A DNA stretch of 42,938 nucleotides from Magnetococcales bacterium. GTDB taxonomy: Bacteria > Pseudomonadota > Magnetococcia > Magnetococcales > JADFYX01. The notes under the pieces were generated by a model. The model was not told the DNA's origin and made no database searches. It saw only the letters and a list, made by a program, of their open reading frames with translations. Location: assembly GCA_015232405.1 (NCBI GenBank), contig JADFZS010000038.1, positions 1 to 42,938 on the forward strand, in the 5' to 3' direction. Shown piece after piece: positions 20,461-29,506 of this stretch. The position numbers were made by a program, and so were the translations under genes. Positions within the stretch are counted from its first letter, which is position 1. The number at the start of each line of letters is the position of its first letter.

Positions 20461-23400
20461 CTAAGCTTGACCTACTTTTTCAACTATCTTCACCAACCTT
20501 TCGGTTAATTTGGAAATAAATTGATCTTTAATTTTTTCTCTGATTTCCGGCCCCAACTTGCCGAATATTTCTGGATCCAGACGCATAACAAGCACATCTG
20601 TTTTACAGCGAATACCCGTGGTTCTTGGCTCATTAATCATATTTGCCAAGCCACCAAAAAACTCATCCGGTCCCAGCTCCACATATACAACTCCCCCTTT
20701 GTGAACTTGTACCTCACCTGAAATGGGGATAAAAAACGCACTATCCAGCATACCTTCATGAAGTATTTCACTGTTGGCAGGATAGGAACGAAAACTGGTA
20801 AACAGGGCAACAATTCTGCGCTTTTCAAAGCTTGAAAGTTTATCAAAAAAGTTCAGTTTGTTCACCATAGCAAAAGCGTCATCCCTGGCTATTTTTGCAA
20901 CCTCACCAGAGTCCTCAACTTTTGTTGCAACTGGTTTTTTACTGCTGTCATCATTTTTCTCATTGCTATTTGGTTGTGCTCTGTTGATGGTCCGAGTAAG
21001 GCTTTTGGCCTGACGCATAATTATATTGTCTTTAAACTTCTCACGACTCTCAGGACCAAGCTTGGAGAACATATCTTGATCTACCTTCAACACCAAAACA
21101 TTGGTAGCAGCCTGTATGGTCATGATGTGTGGATCGTGGGTTAAAAAGGCTATTTCACCAAAAATATCTCCTGAGCTATATTTAGCTAAATTGCACCCCC
21201 CCTTATGGGCGCGAACATGGCCCTTTATCAAAACAAAAAAGGCAATATCACTACTATTCTCACGTAGTATGTGCTCCTCTTTTCGATAGATCTTAAAGTT
21301 ATCCCTATATTCAACTATCTTGGTCTTTTCGTAGTTGGAAAACTCTCTGAAAAATGGCAGTCCGTTAACAAGTTCAGCTATGGCTTTTTGGCTCAATTTT
21401 TTAACAGTTTTTTGAGCCATTATGCCATAAGGGTCATCACCTCCTGCACCAAATTTACTGGGAGCAAGACGTATAGATTTTTCAAATTTGATATCTTTGT
21501 ATTTACCCCTGATCAATAACAGCCCATCTTTTGCCAATATTGAAATTGGCAGCAGCACCATGCTCTCTTTTCCTGTACCTGTCATGGCAAAAGAGCGTGT
21601 TCTTTTATTAAAACGATAAGCTCCAACCTCCAAATCTTTATTTTTCTCCAGGCTGACTATCACCTTATGTAAAGTGGCCCTTAGATCTAACGGTTTTACA
21701 TCAACATATCCTGGTCTTTTTCTCAGGTCCAACAGCTCATCATCCTGATTGGCCCCCATGACAACTTCCAACACACCACTGCTTTTTCCAACCAAATCCA
21801 CCGCGCCTTCAAAGCTATTGGATACTGGCGATCTATTTAAAGCACGATAAAAGTTAATCACTGTTAAAAGAATTATCTCAGAATATTCTGTGACTATCGC
21901 GTTGATTTGATCCTGTTTTTTTACAGAATCTGAATCGCCCGTTAAATGATAGCCCATAATAAATTTTGCTAAATCCTGGAAGCCGTACCACATACCGTTG
22001 GAAACCCCATCGGGTACATTATCAGCCCGTGGAGCAAGAGCAAAAGTGTCCTCCAGCAAAATACCCTCTAAATGGGTGATTTTAAGCTTTGCATCAGTCG
22101 CACCTGGGGTTGGTTGCAGAACAGTAATACTGGGTACTACATCTGGAATACCAAGCAGAGCAGAAATTTTGGGAGCAGCAGAGTCGGAATCGGTGCCAAT
22201 AGTCCCCCCGGAAGAGCGCAGTGCTATCAGGTAGGTCAGATAGGGTTTTGTAGTTAGGTTTTTAATATCTTCTGCGTTGGAACCCCTCTGGAAATCTTGA
22301 ACTATAGAGTCAAGTGAACGCTCTAAACGATCTTTGAACGCTCTATCCAAAAACTGGGCATAAGAGTCATACCGTTTTAAAATATTATCAATTTCATTTG
22401 ATGTTATCTCCACATCATCAAGGTGACTTTTCTCCGATATAATCTTTTTTCTGCGGGCTTTTTCAGTGTCCAGTAGGTGATATTTAACACCAATACGCAC
22501 CAGAGTTCTCTCAAAACTTCCTCTGACCATTCTGGTGATCAGAGCATTGAATTTTTGAACCTGTGCGGCCTGTTCATGTTTTTGCGATGCAGATTTAAGA
22601 TCTTTATCAATCTGTCGCATCTCTCTGATATATGCTTTTGAAGTGAGATATTTTTTTGAATGGGTAGTAAGATCAGTGATTATGATACTGTTATCCCCAG
22701 AGATATTGGTTTGGACTTCTGGCAGATCCATGGTCATGATCTCTTCAACACCATCTTTCCACGGTAGTTGTGAGACCGATAGTCTAATCGCCTCCTCAAT
22801 TGCCTCAACCGCCATGGCACGGCTGGTATCAGCTTCAACCCAACCGATAATTTCGCCACTTATCGCATTTAACAGAGCTATGGATTCGTGAGATGATGTT
22901 TGAGTACCACTATCATTGGTATAAAATGGGGCAAGAACCTCTTTTATTGCCAGCTCCAAGGCCAGAGTTGAGACCCCATCTTGATTTATTTTTTTGAAAG
23001 CTTCTGCCGCTTTTGCAATTACTGCGTTGCGTTTCCTTAAAAGGTCATGCTCAATATCACGGGCGCTACCTTCGCTTATTGTCTCAGATTTCAACCTAAG
23101 GAGAACATCGGCATATTTTTTTTGAAATTCAGCATCCTGCTCCACACTACCCAAGCCAGGCAAACCCAGGGAAATGGGATTATCATTCTCCAATAACAAC
23201 GACAAACCGGAAATGGTAAACATCTCCTCAATTTTCAGTTTATAATCTTTGTCCACCTCCAGACGCAATATCACCGGATCAACTATTGCCTTGTTCCAGT
23301 TACGGGCATCAATTCCTCCCTCTCCAGAGGTACGGCTGGCAAAAAATGCACGGTCAATCAGCATGTTTGTATTGGGTTCCAGTATTGCTACAGCCGGACT

Positions 23401-24003
23401 ATCCTCACGGACAAAACCCTTGGGGTTGGAGAGATATAGACCCCACTGTGCTTCTTCATTGGCAACAGGTTTTACCTGCATGTGGTAAAGAGAGTTGTTG
23501 GGGGAGATCAACAGGGGGTTATGAACATTGCAATGGCTTAACTCAAAAACTGATGTCCGTTTAGCATCCAGTTCATCTGTTTGGCTGTTGGGTTTTTTAG
23601 TTGTAACTATAGCAGGTGGCTGATTTTTACGGGGTTGACCTTTAAAACCCTCCTCCTGATCCAAAATCAACAATATACCCAAAGGGTGAACATGTATCCC
23701 AAACAGTCCCTTATAGGCAAAATCGGTTACCGCCTTTTTTTTCCGATCGGTTGGATCGATAAACTCGTCGGACATTAAACTATTTTTTGACTTTATGATA
23801 AGTTGATACTGTTTTTTTGCTTCTACATATTTAACTATCAGAGAATATCCCTGAGAGCTGATCTCAATGGGGGAGAGAGTATTGGAGAGAGCCACCATGT
23901 TTCCCGGTAGAAGTGGAGGGTGCTCAAAACGAGAATTATCTGTTTTTTGGCTCGATTTCCCGGAAGTTTTATCAACTTTCTTTTTTTTGAAGAATGAGAC
24001 CAT
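20461..24003 (-). CDS. 1180-aa protein of unknown function with two C-terminal cNMP-binding-fold domains
   Basis: The first 870 or so residues match no family I recognise. They have no membrane helix or signal peptide; the start is basic (FKKKKVDKTSGK), followed by mixed alpha/beta sequence and charged helices around 440-590. Two cNMP-fold domains follow, about 885-1000 and 1045-1165. They look like a tandem duplication: each ends with KLGPE(S/I)REK(F/I)KD. Domain 1 keeps the phosphate-cassette Glu (FGEIAFLTHDPHIMTIQA) but lacks the Arg; domain 2 keeps the Arg (FGGLANMINEPRTTGIRC) but lacks the Glu. Neither is canonical for cAMP. The linker (about 1005-1040) is low-complexity Asn/Ser/Lys. A strong AGGAGAG precedes ATG 24003. 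No neighbour explains its job; it may sense an atypical ligand or use the folds for protein contacts. Confidence 0.85.
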   Translation of the reverse strand: MVSFFKKKKVDKTSGKSSQKTDNSRFEHPPLLPGNMVALSNTLSPIEISSQGYSLIVKYVEAKKQYQLIIKSKNSLMSDEFIDPTDRKKKAVTDFAYKGLFGIHVHPLGILLILDQEEGFKGQPRKNQPPAIVTTKKPNSQTDELDAKRTSVFELSHCNVHNPLLISPNNSLYHMQVKPVANEEAQWGLYLSNPKGFVREDSPAVAILEPNTNMLIDRAFFASRTSGEGGIDARNWNKAIVDPVILRLEVDKDYKLKIEEMFTISGLSLLLENDNPISLGLPGLGSVEQDAEFQKKYADVLLRLKSETISEGSARDIEHDLLRKRNAVIAKAAEAFKKINQDGVSTLALELAIKEVLAPFYTNDSGTQTSSHESIALLNAISGEIIGWVEADTSRAMAVEAIEEAIRLSVSQLPWKDGVEEIMTMDLPEVQTNISGDNSIIITDLTTHSKKYLTSKAYIREMRQIDKDLKSASQKHEQAAQVQKFNALITRMVRGSFERTLVRIGVKYHLLDTEKARRKKIISEKSHLDDVEITSNEIDNILKRYDSYAQFLDRAFKDRLERSLDSIVQDFQRGSNAEDIKNLTTKPYLTYLIALRSSGGTIGTDSDSAAPKISALLGIPDVVPSITVLQPTPGATDAKLKITHLEGILLEDTFALAPRADNVPDGVSNGMWYGFQDLAKFIMGYHLTGDSDSVKKQDQINAIVTEYSEIILLTVINFYRALNRSPVSNSFEGAVDLVGKSSGVLEVVMGANQDDELLDLRKRPGYVDVKPLDLRATLHKVIVSLEKNKDLEVGAYRFNKRTRSFAMTGTGKESMVLLPISILAKDGLLLIRGKYKDIKFEKSIRLAPSKFGAGGDDPYGIMAQKTVKKLSQKAIAELVNGLPFFREFSNYEKTKIVEYRDNFKIYRKEEHILRENSSDIAFFVLIKGHVRAHKGGCNLAKYSSGDIFGEIAFLTHDPHIMTIQAATNVLVLKVDQDMFSKLGPESREKFKDNIIMRQAKSLTRTINRAQPNSNEKNDDSSKKPVATKVEDSGEVAKIARDDAFAMVNKLNFFDKLSSFEKRRIVALFTSFRSYPANSEILHEGMLDSAFFIPISGEVQVHKGGVVYVELGPDEFFGGLANMINEPRTTGIRCKTDVLVMRLDPEIFGKLGPEIREKIKDQFISKLTERLVKIVEKVGQA

Positions 24004-24233
24004 AGAGAAGCTCTCCTAAGAAGAAAAAATCAACTGTTCAGCAAACGGGGAGAAGAAAAGACAAAAATAACATCAAAAGCTTGATTTCAATAATCTTTTT
24101 ACTATCCAGCAGCAAAACAACCTAAAAGATAGCAAAAAGACTAACAAAATTCTTAAGTAAAATCCATTCTCTCGTCAAATGGTGCTGATTTAAATTTTGT
24201 CACACAGCTGTGTTCCACAATATTTAACAACTA
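24004..24233. other. Intergenic region upstream of the 1180-aa gene
   Basis: About 230 AT-rich bases between the 3' end of the CgeB-like glycosyltransferase gene and the start of the 1180-aa gene, both read leftward. It must hold the promoter of the latter. I find no clean hairpin plus T-run terminator, no convincing -35/-10 pair and no small gene. Confidence 0.4.
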
Positions 24234-25304
24234 TCAAGAGAGGCTTTTGATTATTTTTACATAGTTCTGACAGACCAACAACAACCTTTTAGCTCTGTTG
24301 AGATCGTTAGTGGTCTCTGATTGATAAAAATATACCATTGCGACATAATTCATCACTTTTGCGACATTTTGTTTGATGAAAGGTAGCTGCTTGTGACGTT
24401 TTTCAAGAAGCTTTTGGGCTGGCTCCTTGCCAAGAAGATCAACAACCATCTTAATTCGTCTGTTAACTGTGTGTTTATTATGAACTTCATCCATACCACA
24501 CTGGGAAATTGCTTTTAGTTTATCCTCATTTTCCATATAATGGTCAAATTGTTTCACCACACTATCAACATCGTTTTGGTGGTATAGTGCCAGGTGTTTT
24601 TTATCGACAAAAAGATCTTTCAATCCGTTGTTGCTATCTTCAGTCAACAACAGAGATCCACAAGCCATCACCTCAAAAACACGTAGGTTTAAATCATTCT
24701 GCACACATTGATTCAGCACCATTTTGGACTGATTGAAAATTTCAACATACTCTCCCTGGGCTACGTTTATCGGTATTCTCTTTTTAACTGCCTCTATAAA
24801 CTCAACCCTTTTGGGGTTTAAATCGGGGTTCATGGTTCCCACAAATGATATATCATGAATTTTTTCTCTATCCAGATATCTATCCTTAGCAGGATCACAA
24901 AAAACTGGTAACCATTTAACCATGGCTCCCCGTTCATTGATACGGTAGTTGATTAAATAGTCTTTATGGGCAACAAAAATATAATCAAAAACCGTTGCAT
25001 ACCAGCTATGCCAGCTACCTTGAATATGGCTATCTATTGCATACCATGCCAGGGGGTATGGTAAAGACTCCAAACCAATGACAATGGGAAAGGTGCTATC
25101 ATCACACAAAAACACCCAATCAGGATGCCAGCCATTGGGCAGTGCTGCGTTGATGGTTTCAACTTGGGTTGGCGTTATGGTGATGGGGATATCAATAGAT
25201 GTATTTGCAGGGTATGCAGAGGGTCGGCTAGCTAATATGACATCATGACCAAGAGCTTTGAGAGCGGCACAAAAGCAGGGATTACCTATTAATAAAAACT
25301 TCAT
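24234..25304 (-). CDS. CgeB-like glycosyltransferase
   Basis: 356-aa GT-B-fold protein resembling the CgeB/spore-maturation group and Glyco_trans_1_2 proteins found in flagellin or surface glycan loci. The N-terminal Rossmann-like half begins MKFLLIGNPCFCAALKALGHD. The C-terminal donor-binding half (about 155-290) has ISFVGTMNPDLNPKRVEFIE, then NLRVFEVMACGSLLLTEDSNNGLKDLF, where the Arg-x-Phe-Glu and the downstream acidic loop are the family's nucleotide-sugar contacts. A TPR-like helical tail follows (about 300-356). Length is normal. The start has only a weak ribosome-binding site. Donor and acceptor are unknown, and no glycan biosynthesis cluster surrounds it. It is divergent from the exporter operon. 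Confidence 0.8.
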   Translation of the reverse strand: MKFLLIGNPCFCAALKALGHDVILASRPSAYPANTSIDIPITITPTQVETINAALPNGWHPDWVFLCDDSTFPIVIGLESLPYPLAWYAIDSHIQGSWHSWYATVFDYIFVAHKDYLINYRINERGAMVKWLPVFCDPAKDRYLDREKIHDISFVGTMNPDLNPKRVEFIEAVKKRIPINVAQGEYVEIFNQSKMVLNQCVQNDLNLRVFEVMACGSLLLTEDSNNGLKDLFVDKKHLALYHQNDVDSVVKQFDHYMENEDKLKAISQCGMDEVHNKHTVNRRIKMVVDLLGKEPAQKLLEKRHKQLPFIKQNVAKVMNYVAMVYFYQSETTNDLNRAKRLLLVCQNYVKIIKSLS

Positions 25305-25544
25305 ATTTGCTCACAACTAAAAAAGTGACAAACAAAATATCATGGTGAAAAGAATCAAAGACCATCCCACACTCTTAAATTTAAAGAACAATATAACAGT
25401 AATTGTTCACATAATCTATTTTTTTACTACTCACAACTCACACAACAAACCTGCTAAATACAAGCAATACCTAGACAGTAAAGCTGTAATAACAATATAT
25501 TGATAAATGAGAATAAATTTGCCTAAAACCCATATAATAACATC

Positions 25545-26780
25545 ATGAATTTGAACCATACCCCGCCTCTTAAACCAAGACAACAAACAGTTCAACTACT
25601 TTCACAAACTGAGTTTGTAGCACTAATGGCGATGATGACCTCACTGGTTGCCATGTCCATAGATTCCATGTTGCCAGCTTTGGAACAGATGGGAAATGAG
25701 CTGGGTAGTGTGCACCCCAATGATAACCAGCTGATAATTTCTGCCCTGTTTTTTGGCTTTTCAGTAGGCCAGCTTTTTTTTGGCTCTATCTCCGATAGCA
25801 CAGGCCGCAAGCCGATAATTATCTTTGGTTTGCTGCTTTTTCTAGTTGGCAGCATACAGTCCTATCTAGCCCAAGATTTCAACACCATGTTGGTTGGAAG
25901 ATTTTTACAAGGGCTAGGGGTGGCAAGCCCCCGTACAGTATCTGTGGCTATTATCAGGGATCTCTACTCAGGAGATGAAATGGCAAAAATAATGTCACTG
26001 ATAATGTCGGTTTTTATTGTGGTTCCGGTTATCGCACCAGCTGTTGGTCAGGGCATAATTTTTTTAAGCAACTGGAGAATGATATTTGCCATGTTGCTGA
26101 TAAAGGGGCTGGTGGTATTGATCTGGTTTAAAATAAGACAACCGGAAACACTAACAAAAAAAAGACGCAACCCATTTTCAAAAAAAAGATTTTTAGTAGC
26201 CATAAAAGAGACCTGCCAAAATAGAGTTACCATGGGTTATACAGTCATATCCGGCTTGGTTTTTGGTGCTTTTAGCGGCTATTTAATCTCCTCACAACAG
26301 ATACTACAAATTCAGTATAAACTTGGGGAACAGTTTCCCCTTTATTTTGGTGCTCTTTCTATCTGTATTGGCAGTGCAACTTTTACCAATGCAAATCTTG
26401 TTATGCGATTGGGTATGCAACGTCTTACCCTGTTGGCTCTTTATGCCAAATCTTTCATATCCATCTGCTTTTTAATCTATTTGCAAATAAGTGGTGCTCA
26501 ACTGACCTTAGAGGGTCTTTTATTGTGGGCTGGAACATCATTTTTTTGTGTGGGTATTTTATTTGGTAACACCAACTCCCTGGCAATGGAACCAATGGGC
26601 CATCAGGCTGGTGTTGCATCAAGTATTGTTGGTGCAATTTCATCTCTATTGGCAATAATACTCGGCACAATAATAGGCCAGCTATACAATGGAGATGCTA
26701 TACCATTAATTAGTGGTTTTGCCATTCTGGGTACACTCTCCATAGCCATTGCCCACTGGACAGAACAAGGGCGTTTTTAA
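25545..26780 (+). CDS. Bcr/CflA-family MFS drug exporter
   Basis: 411-aa 12-helix major facilitator transporter of the DHA1 Bcr/CflA branch, which exports bicyclomycin, chloramphenicol-type drugs, sulfonamides or small peptides and metabolites by proton antiport. The N-terminus has the branch-typical FVALMAMMTSLVAMSIDSMLPAL. The loop 2-3 motif GSISDSTGRKP is a good match to motif A, and the antiporter motif C region in helix 5 is present (FIVVPVIAPAVGQ). Length is normal. No ribosome-binding site precedes the ATG, but a TATAAT at 25533-25538 lies only seven bases before it, which would suit a near-leaderless transcript. Nine bases after it comes the VOC gene, so the two are co-transcribed. 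Confidence 0.9.
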   Translation: MNLNHTPPLKPRQQTVQLLSQTEFVALMAMMTSLVAMSIDSMLPALEQMGNELGSVHPNDNQLIISALFFGFSVGQLFFGSISDSTGRKPIIIFGLLLFLVGSIQSYLAQDFNTMLVGRFLQGLGVASPRTVSVAIIRDLYSGDEMAKIMSLIMSVFIVVPVIAPAVGQGIIFLSNWRMIFAMLLIKGLVVLIWFKIRQPETLTKKRRNPFSKKRFLVAIKETCQNRVTMGYTVISGLVFGAFSGYLISSQQILQIQYKLGEQFPLYFGALSICIGSATFTNANLVMRLGMQRLTLLALYAKSFISICFLIYLQISGAQLTLEGLLLWAGTSFFCVGILFGNTNSLAMEPMGHQAGVASSIVGAISSLLAIILGTIIGQLYNGDAIPLISGFAILGTLSIAIAHWTEQGRF

Positions 26781-26789
26781 GGTGATAAT

Positions 26790-27155
26790 ATGAATATACA
26801 TGAAAAAATCAACTACATTGAAATACCCACTAAAAATATCACTACAACCAAGAGATTTTTCACACAAGCTTTTGGTATTAGCTTTGTAGATTATGGTCCC
26901 CAATATACCGCCTTTTCTGGGGCCGGTATTGATGGTGGATTTTATCAGGCTGATTTGTCAGCATCGACAAAAAACGGCAGTGTATTAGTGGTTTTCTACA
27001 GCAACAATTTAACCCAAACCCAAAGCAAGATTATAGCTGCTGGTGGTACAATAATAAAACCAATTTTTACCTTTCCTGGTGGTCGCCGTTTTCATTTTTG
27101 CGACCCCAACCAAAATGAGTTTGCTGTCTGGTCTGATGTCGGTATAAATGAATAA
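26790..27155 (+). CDS. VOC-family (glyoxalase/bleomycin-resistance fold) protein
   Basis: 121-aa single-unit vicinal-oxygen-chelate protein. The paired beta-alpha-beta modules are visible: INYIEIPTKNITTTKRFFTQAFG at the start and IIKPIFTFPGGRRFHFCDPNQNEFAVWS at the end, the latter with the metal-ligand Glu position of the family. Length is typical of the small glyoxalase-like proteins, which act as lyases, dioxygenases or drug-binding proteins; the substrate cannot be told. GGTGAT precedes the ATG. It is in an operon with the exporter upstream (9 bases) and the amidotransferase downstream (31 bases). Confidence 0.88.
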   Translation: MNIHEKINYIEIPTKNITTTKRFFTQAFGISFVDYGPQYTAFSGAGIDGGFYQADLSASTKNGSVLVVFYSNNLTQTQSKIIAAGGTIIKPIFTFPGGRRFHFCDPNQNEFAVWSDVGINE

Positions 27156-27186
27156 ACTTAAGCCATAAAACAGAAAATATAACAAC

Positions 27187-27891
27187 ATGAAAATAGCATT
27201 TTTACACGCTGGTTTTCCACCAGATGCAATCAAACCCCAACATGGCGATTATCTATCCATGTTTAAAAATGCATTTGCCAAAAACGGTATAGCTATTGAG
27301 TTGGTTGATTATCAGGTACAAAAAGGCAACCTACCAAACTTGCAACATAACTTTGCTGGTTTTATATGCTGTGGCTCGGCAAACTCTGTTTACGATTCAG
27401 AACCATGGATACCACCACTGGTAAATTTTATAAAAGACCTGGCAAAAAAAGATGCCAAAATGGTAGGAATATGTTTTGGTCATCAACTCATAGCCCATGC
27501 TTTGGGAGGCAAAGTAGAAAAAGCCAAAACAGGCTGGGGGTTGGGTAATAAAGCTGGTGAGGTGGTGCAAAACATACCCTGTATGACACCACCATTAAAA
27601 AAAATCAACCTTCTGTATAGTCACCAAGATCAAGTAACAAAACTACCCCAAGAAAGCCAGCTATTAATCACCAGTGACCACTGCCCAAATGCCGCTTTTA
27701 GTATAGGGAAACAATTTTTGGCAATCCAGGGACATCCAGAATTTGAACCGGATTATCTGGATGCATTACTTCAAAACCGTCGCAAAAGAATTGGTGATAC
27801 TCTTGTGGATAAAGCTAAAGATACCCTACAACTAGAACATAACAATTCGGAAGCAATACAGTGGATTGCAAATTTTTTTCAAAGACAGTAG
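27187..27891 (+). CDS. Class I glutamine amidotransferase-domain protein
   Basis: 234-aa stand-alone class I glutamine amidotransferase domain. The nucleophile elbow GICFGHQLIAHALGG puts the catalytic Cys at 96; the His-Glu pair is His183/Glu185 in QGHPEFE. Members of this stand-alone group resemble GMP synthase amidotransferases and the gamma-glutamyl peptide hydrolases acting on glutamine conjugates, but no synthetase partner is encoded here. The role could be hydrolysis of a gamma-glutamyl amine or a nitrogen-donor reaction. The ribosome-binding site is weak. It closes the exporter-VOC-amidotransferase operon and converges on ppnP with three bases between, so it ends abruptly with TAG. Confidence 0.88.
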   Translation: MKIAFLHAGFPPDAIKPQHGDYLSMFKNAFAKNGIAIELVDYQVQKGNLPNLQHNFAGFICCGSANSVYDSEPWIPPLVNFIKDLAKKDAKMVGICFGHQLIAHALGGKVEKAKTGWGLGNKAGEVVQNIPCMTPPLKKINLLYSHQDQVTKLPQESQLLITSDHCPNAAFSIGKQFLAIQGHPEFEPDYLDALLQNRRKRIGDTLVDKAKDTLQLEHNNSEAIQWIANFFQRQ

Positions 27892-27894
27892 ATA

Positions 27895-28176
27895 CTATTC
27901 GTAAGTGCAAAGATAGGCGGTATCAACTGCAACTTTTAGTTGAAATTTTTCGTTAGCTGCAACTTGAAATGATTGGTTTGGGGAAAATGTCTGCCAGCTA
28001 TCTGCTCCTGGTAGTTTTACTGTCAAAGCACCGCTTACAACTGTCATTGTCTCTTTTTGTGACGTGCCAAATTCATACTCTCCTGCTGCCATTACTCCTA
28101 CAGTTGCAGGTAATGTTTCCGTTTGAAAAGCGATTGATTTAACAGAACCATTAAAATATTCATTTACCTCTAACAT
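27895..28176 (-). CDS. ppnP: Pyrimidine/purine nucleoside phosphorylase PpnP
   Basis: 93-aa cupin-fold enzyme of the PpnP (DUF1255, YaiE) family, which splits a broad set of nucleosides with phosphate into base and pentose-1-phosphate. Family signatures are seen in sequence order: [34 protein letters not shown] (cupin core), [12 protein letters not shown], and [14 protein letters not shown] near the C-terminus. Length is exactly that of the family. A strong AAGGAG lies about 10 bases before the ATG. It is read leftward, 50 bases after the PilZ gene on the same strand, so they could share a transcript. Confidence 0.95.
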   Translation of the reverse strand: MLEVNEYFNGSVKSIAFQTETLPATVGVMAAGEYEFGTSQKETMTVVSGALTVKLPGADSWQTFSPNQSFQVAANEKFQLKVAVDTAYLCTYE

Positions 28177-28226
28177 TATCCGTACATCTCCTTGAATTCA
28201 TCTTTTAAAAACCAATTTAAACCACC

Positions 28227-29081
28227 CTATTTCTTTTTTTTCTTTCCCGCTTTGTTGTTAGAGTCACCAACCTCAGTTGGGGTTTTAAAATCTTTATAAA
28301 GCTCTTTACGTCGTCTTATTTGTCGCAGTTGAGCTGTTGCAACTAGAGCCTCCAAATCTCGCATAGATATATCATACTGTTCAAACTGAAAACGGCAACG
28401 GTAATAAAGTACCTCATCGACAATTGCATTTTGAATAATAGCTGCAGAGGTGTTACAGACTATGTTTTGTGATTTCCATTTAAAATGACAAACCACGTTA
28501 CCACCATCAAGGAGTGTGGGCAATTTGCTGGGTGGTTTAAAATATATTCCCCCACTACTGATATTCATTAGTTTAACAGGAAATGTTATACCAGCATCTC
28601 TGGTGAGATTGGCTGTTAAACTCCATTTTTTATCAATTGACACCCTGACGGAAGAACGTTTTTCGGTCCTGATCAAGATAGTTTCAGGAAAAGATAGCTT
28701 AAAAATATTGCTTCTGTAGAGATCGATATAGTTGACAACAAACTCCAAATTATACCGTTTGGTACTCATCCTGATAACCACCGATGAGCTTTTACGAATT
28801 CGCAAATTTCCTATGGCAGGATCAAGGGCATCTATAATCAAATATAGATTGGCTTCCATATGTTGACCGGGAACCATATCCAACTTTAAAAAAGAGTGAT
28901 AATCAAATATTTGCGATCCGATTCTAACGTTGATGGGAAAATCACCCTCCATTGTCATAAAGGACAATAGCTGCATCAATGTCTTTTTTTCACTGACAAC
29001 AACCGCATCATCAACATTTTCACCAAAGCTATTTTTACTGGCTTTTGGTTCGGATTCATAGAGAAAATCAAGAAAGTCCAT
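28227..29081 (-). CDS. PilZ-domain c-di-GMP receptor, YcgR-like layout
   Basis: 284-aa cytoplasmic c-di-GMP effector. The N-terminal half (about 30-135) has the beta-barrel look of YcgR N-domains. The PilZ domain (about 140-255) has the RxxxR ligand motif in RTEKRSSVRV (Arg-Ser-Ser-Val-Arg) and the matching NISSGG motif (the (D/N)xSxxG pattern), so binding is expected. A basic tail follows (RQIRRRKELYKDF, GKKKKK). Length suits YcgR or a related PilZ regulator of motility or exopolysaccharide, but no flagellar or cellulose genes are adjacent. AAGGG is nine bases before ATG 29081. It is the obvious reader in the window for the two GGDEF proteins. Confidence 0.9.
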   Translation of the reverse strand: MDFLDFLYESEPKASKNSFGENVDDAVVVSEKKTLMQLLSFMTMEGDFPINVRIGSQIFDYHSFLKLDMVPGQHMEANLYLIIDALDPAIGNLRIRKSSSVVIRMSTKRYNLEFVVNYIDLYRSNIFKLSFPETILIRTEKRSSVRVSIDKKWSLTANLTRDAGITFPVKLMNISSGGIYFKPPSKLPTLLDGGNVVCHFKWKSQNIVCNTSAAIIQNAIVDEVLYYRCRFQFEQYDISMRDLEALVATAQLRQIRRRKELYKDFKTPTEVGDSNNKAGKKKKK

Positions 29082-29506
29082 TGTCTTATACCCTTTGTAA
29101 TGTCACAACCAAGTTGATTTTTCGTCAAAACCAGTGAAAAAATTAAGAGATTTATTCATTTCAAGCTATTTAGCCGTGAATACATCGAATAATCGTGCCA
29201 AGTTATTGTTTCATATAGCTACCTAAATTCAAATTTTAAATACCAACATAATAACAACAGGATACATAAAGCATAATATATTGATTACAATGACTTTTTC
29301 AAGCATTATTTAGCAACAAGAGAATCAACAAACAAGCCACAATTTCAATATATGCCATCATTTAACCCAAAATGATTATATCACAGTTAACAATTGCAAT
29401 TGCAATATTGATTATAAGCTATATCCTGTCCTCTCTTTAGACATTAAAATCGTGGTTGGTGTTAAATTTTATCAATGAAATTTTTTTTAATAGCTGGTGA
29501 TTAAAA
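29082..29506. other. Divergent intergenic region, AT-rich
   Basis: A 425-base region between the PilZ gene (leftward) and the glycosyltransferase-like gene (rightward). I see no ORF worth calling and no tRNA. It contains a 14-bp perfect palindrome (ATTGCAATTGCAAT, 29393-29406), flanked by two GATTATA copies at 29374-29380 and 29410-29416. That layout suggests a binding site about 100 bases before the rightward gene. Confidence 0.5.
29393..29406. promoter_or_regulatory. 14-bp palindrome ATTGCAATTGCAAT
   Basis: Perfect dyad overlapping a second dyad (CAATTGCAATTG, 29391-29402), lying between direct repeats of GATTATA. It sits about 100 bases before the start of the rightward gene. It could be a regulator site; chance in an AT-rich stretch is possible. 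Confidence 0.35.

Noticed and set aside
25533..25538. Leaderless promoter for the Bcr/CflA exporter
   Set aside because: A perfect TATAAT lies seven bases before the ATG, but no -35 is at the right spacing; kept only as a remark in the gene entry.
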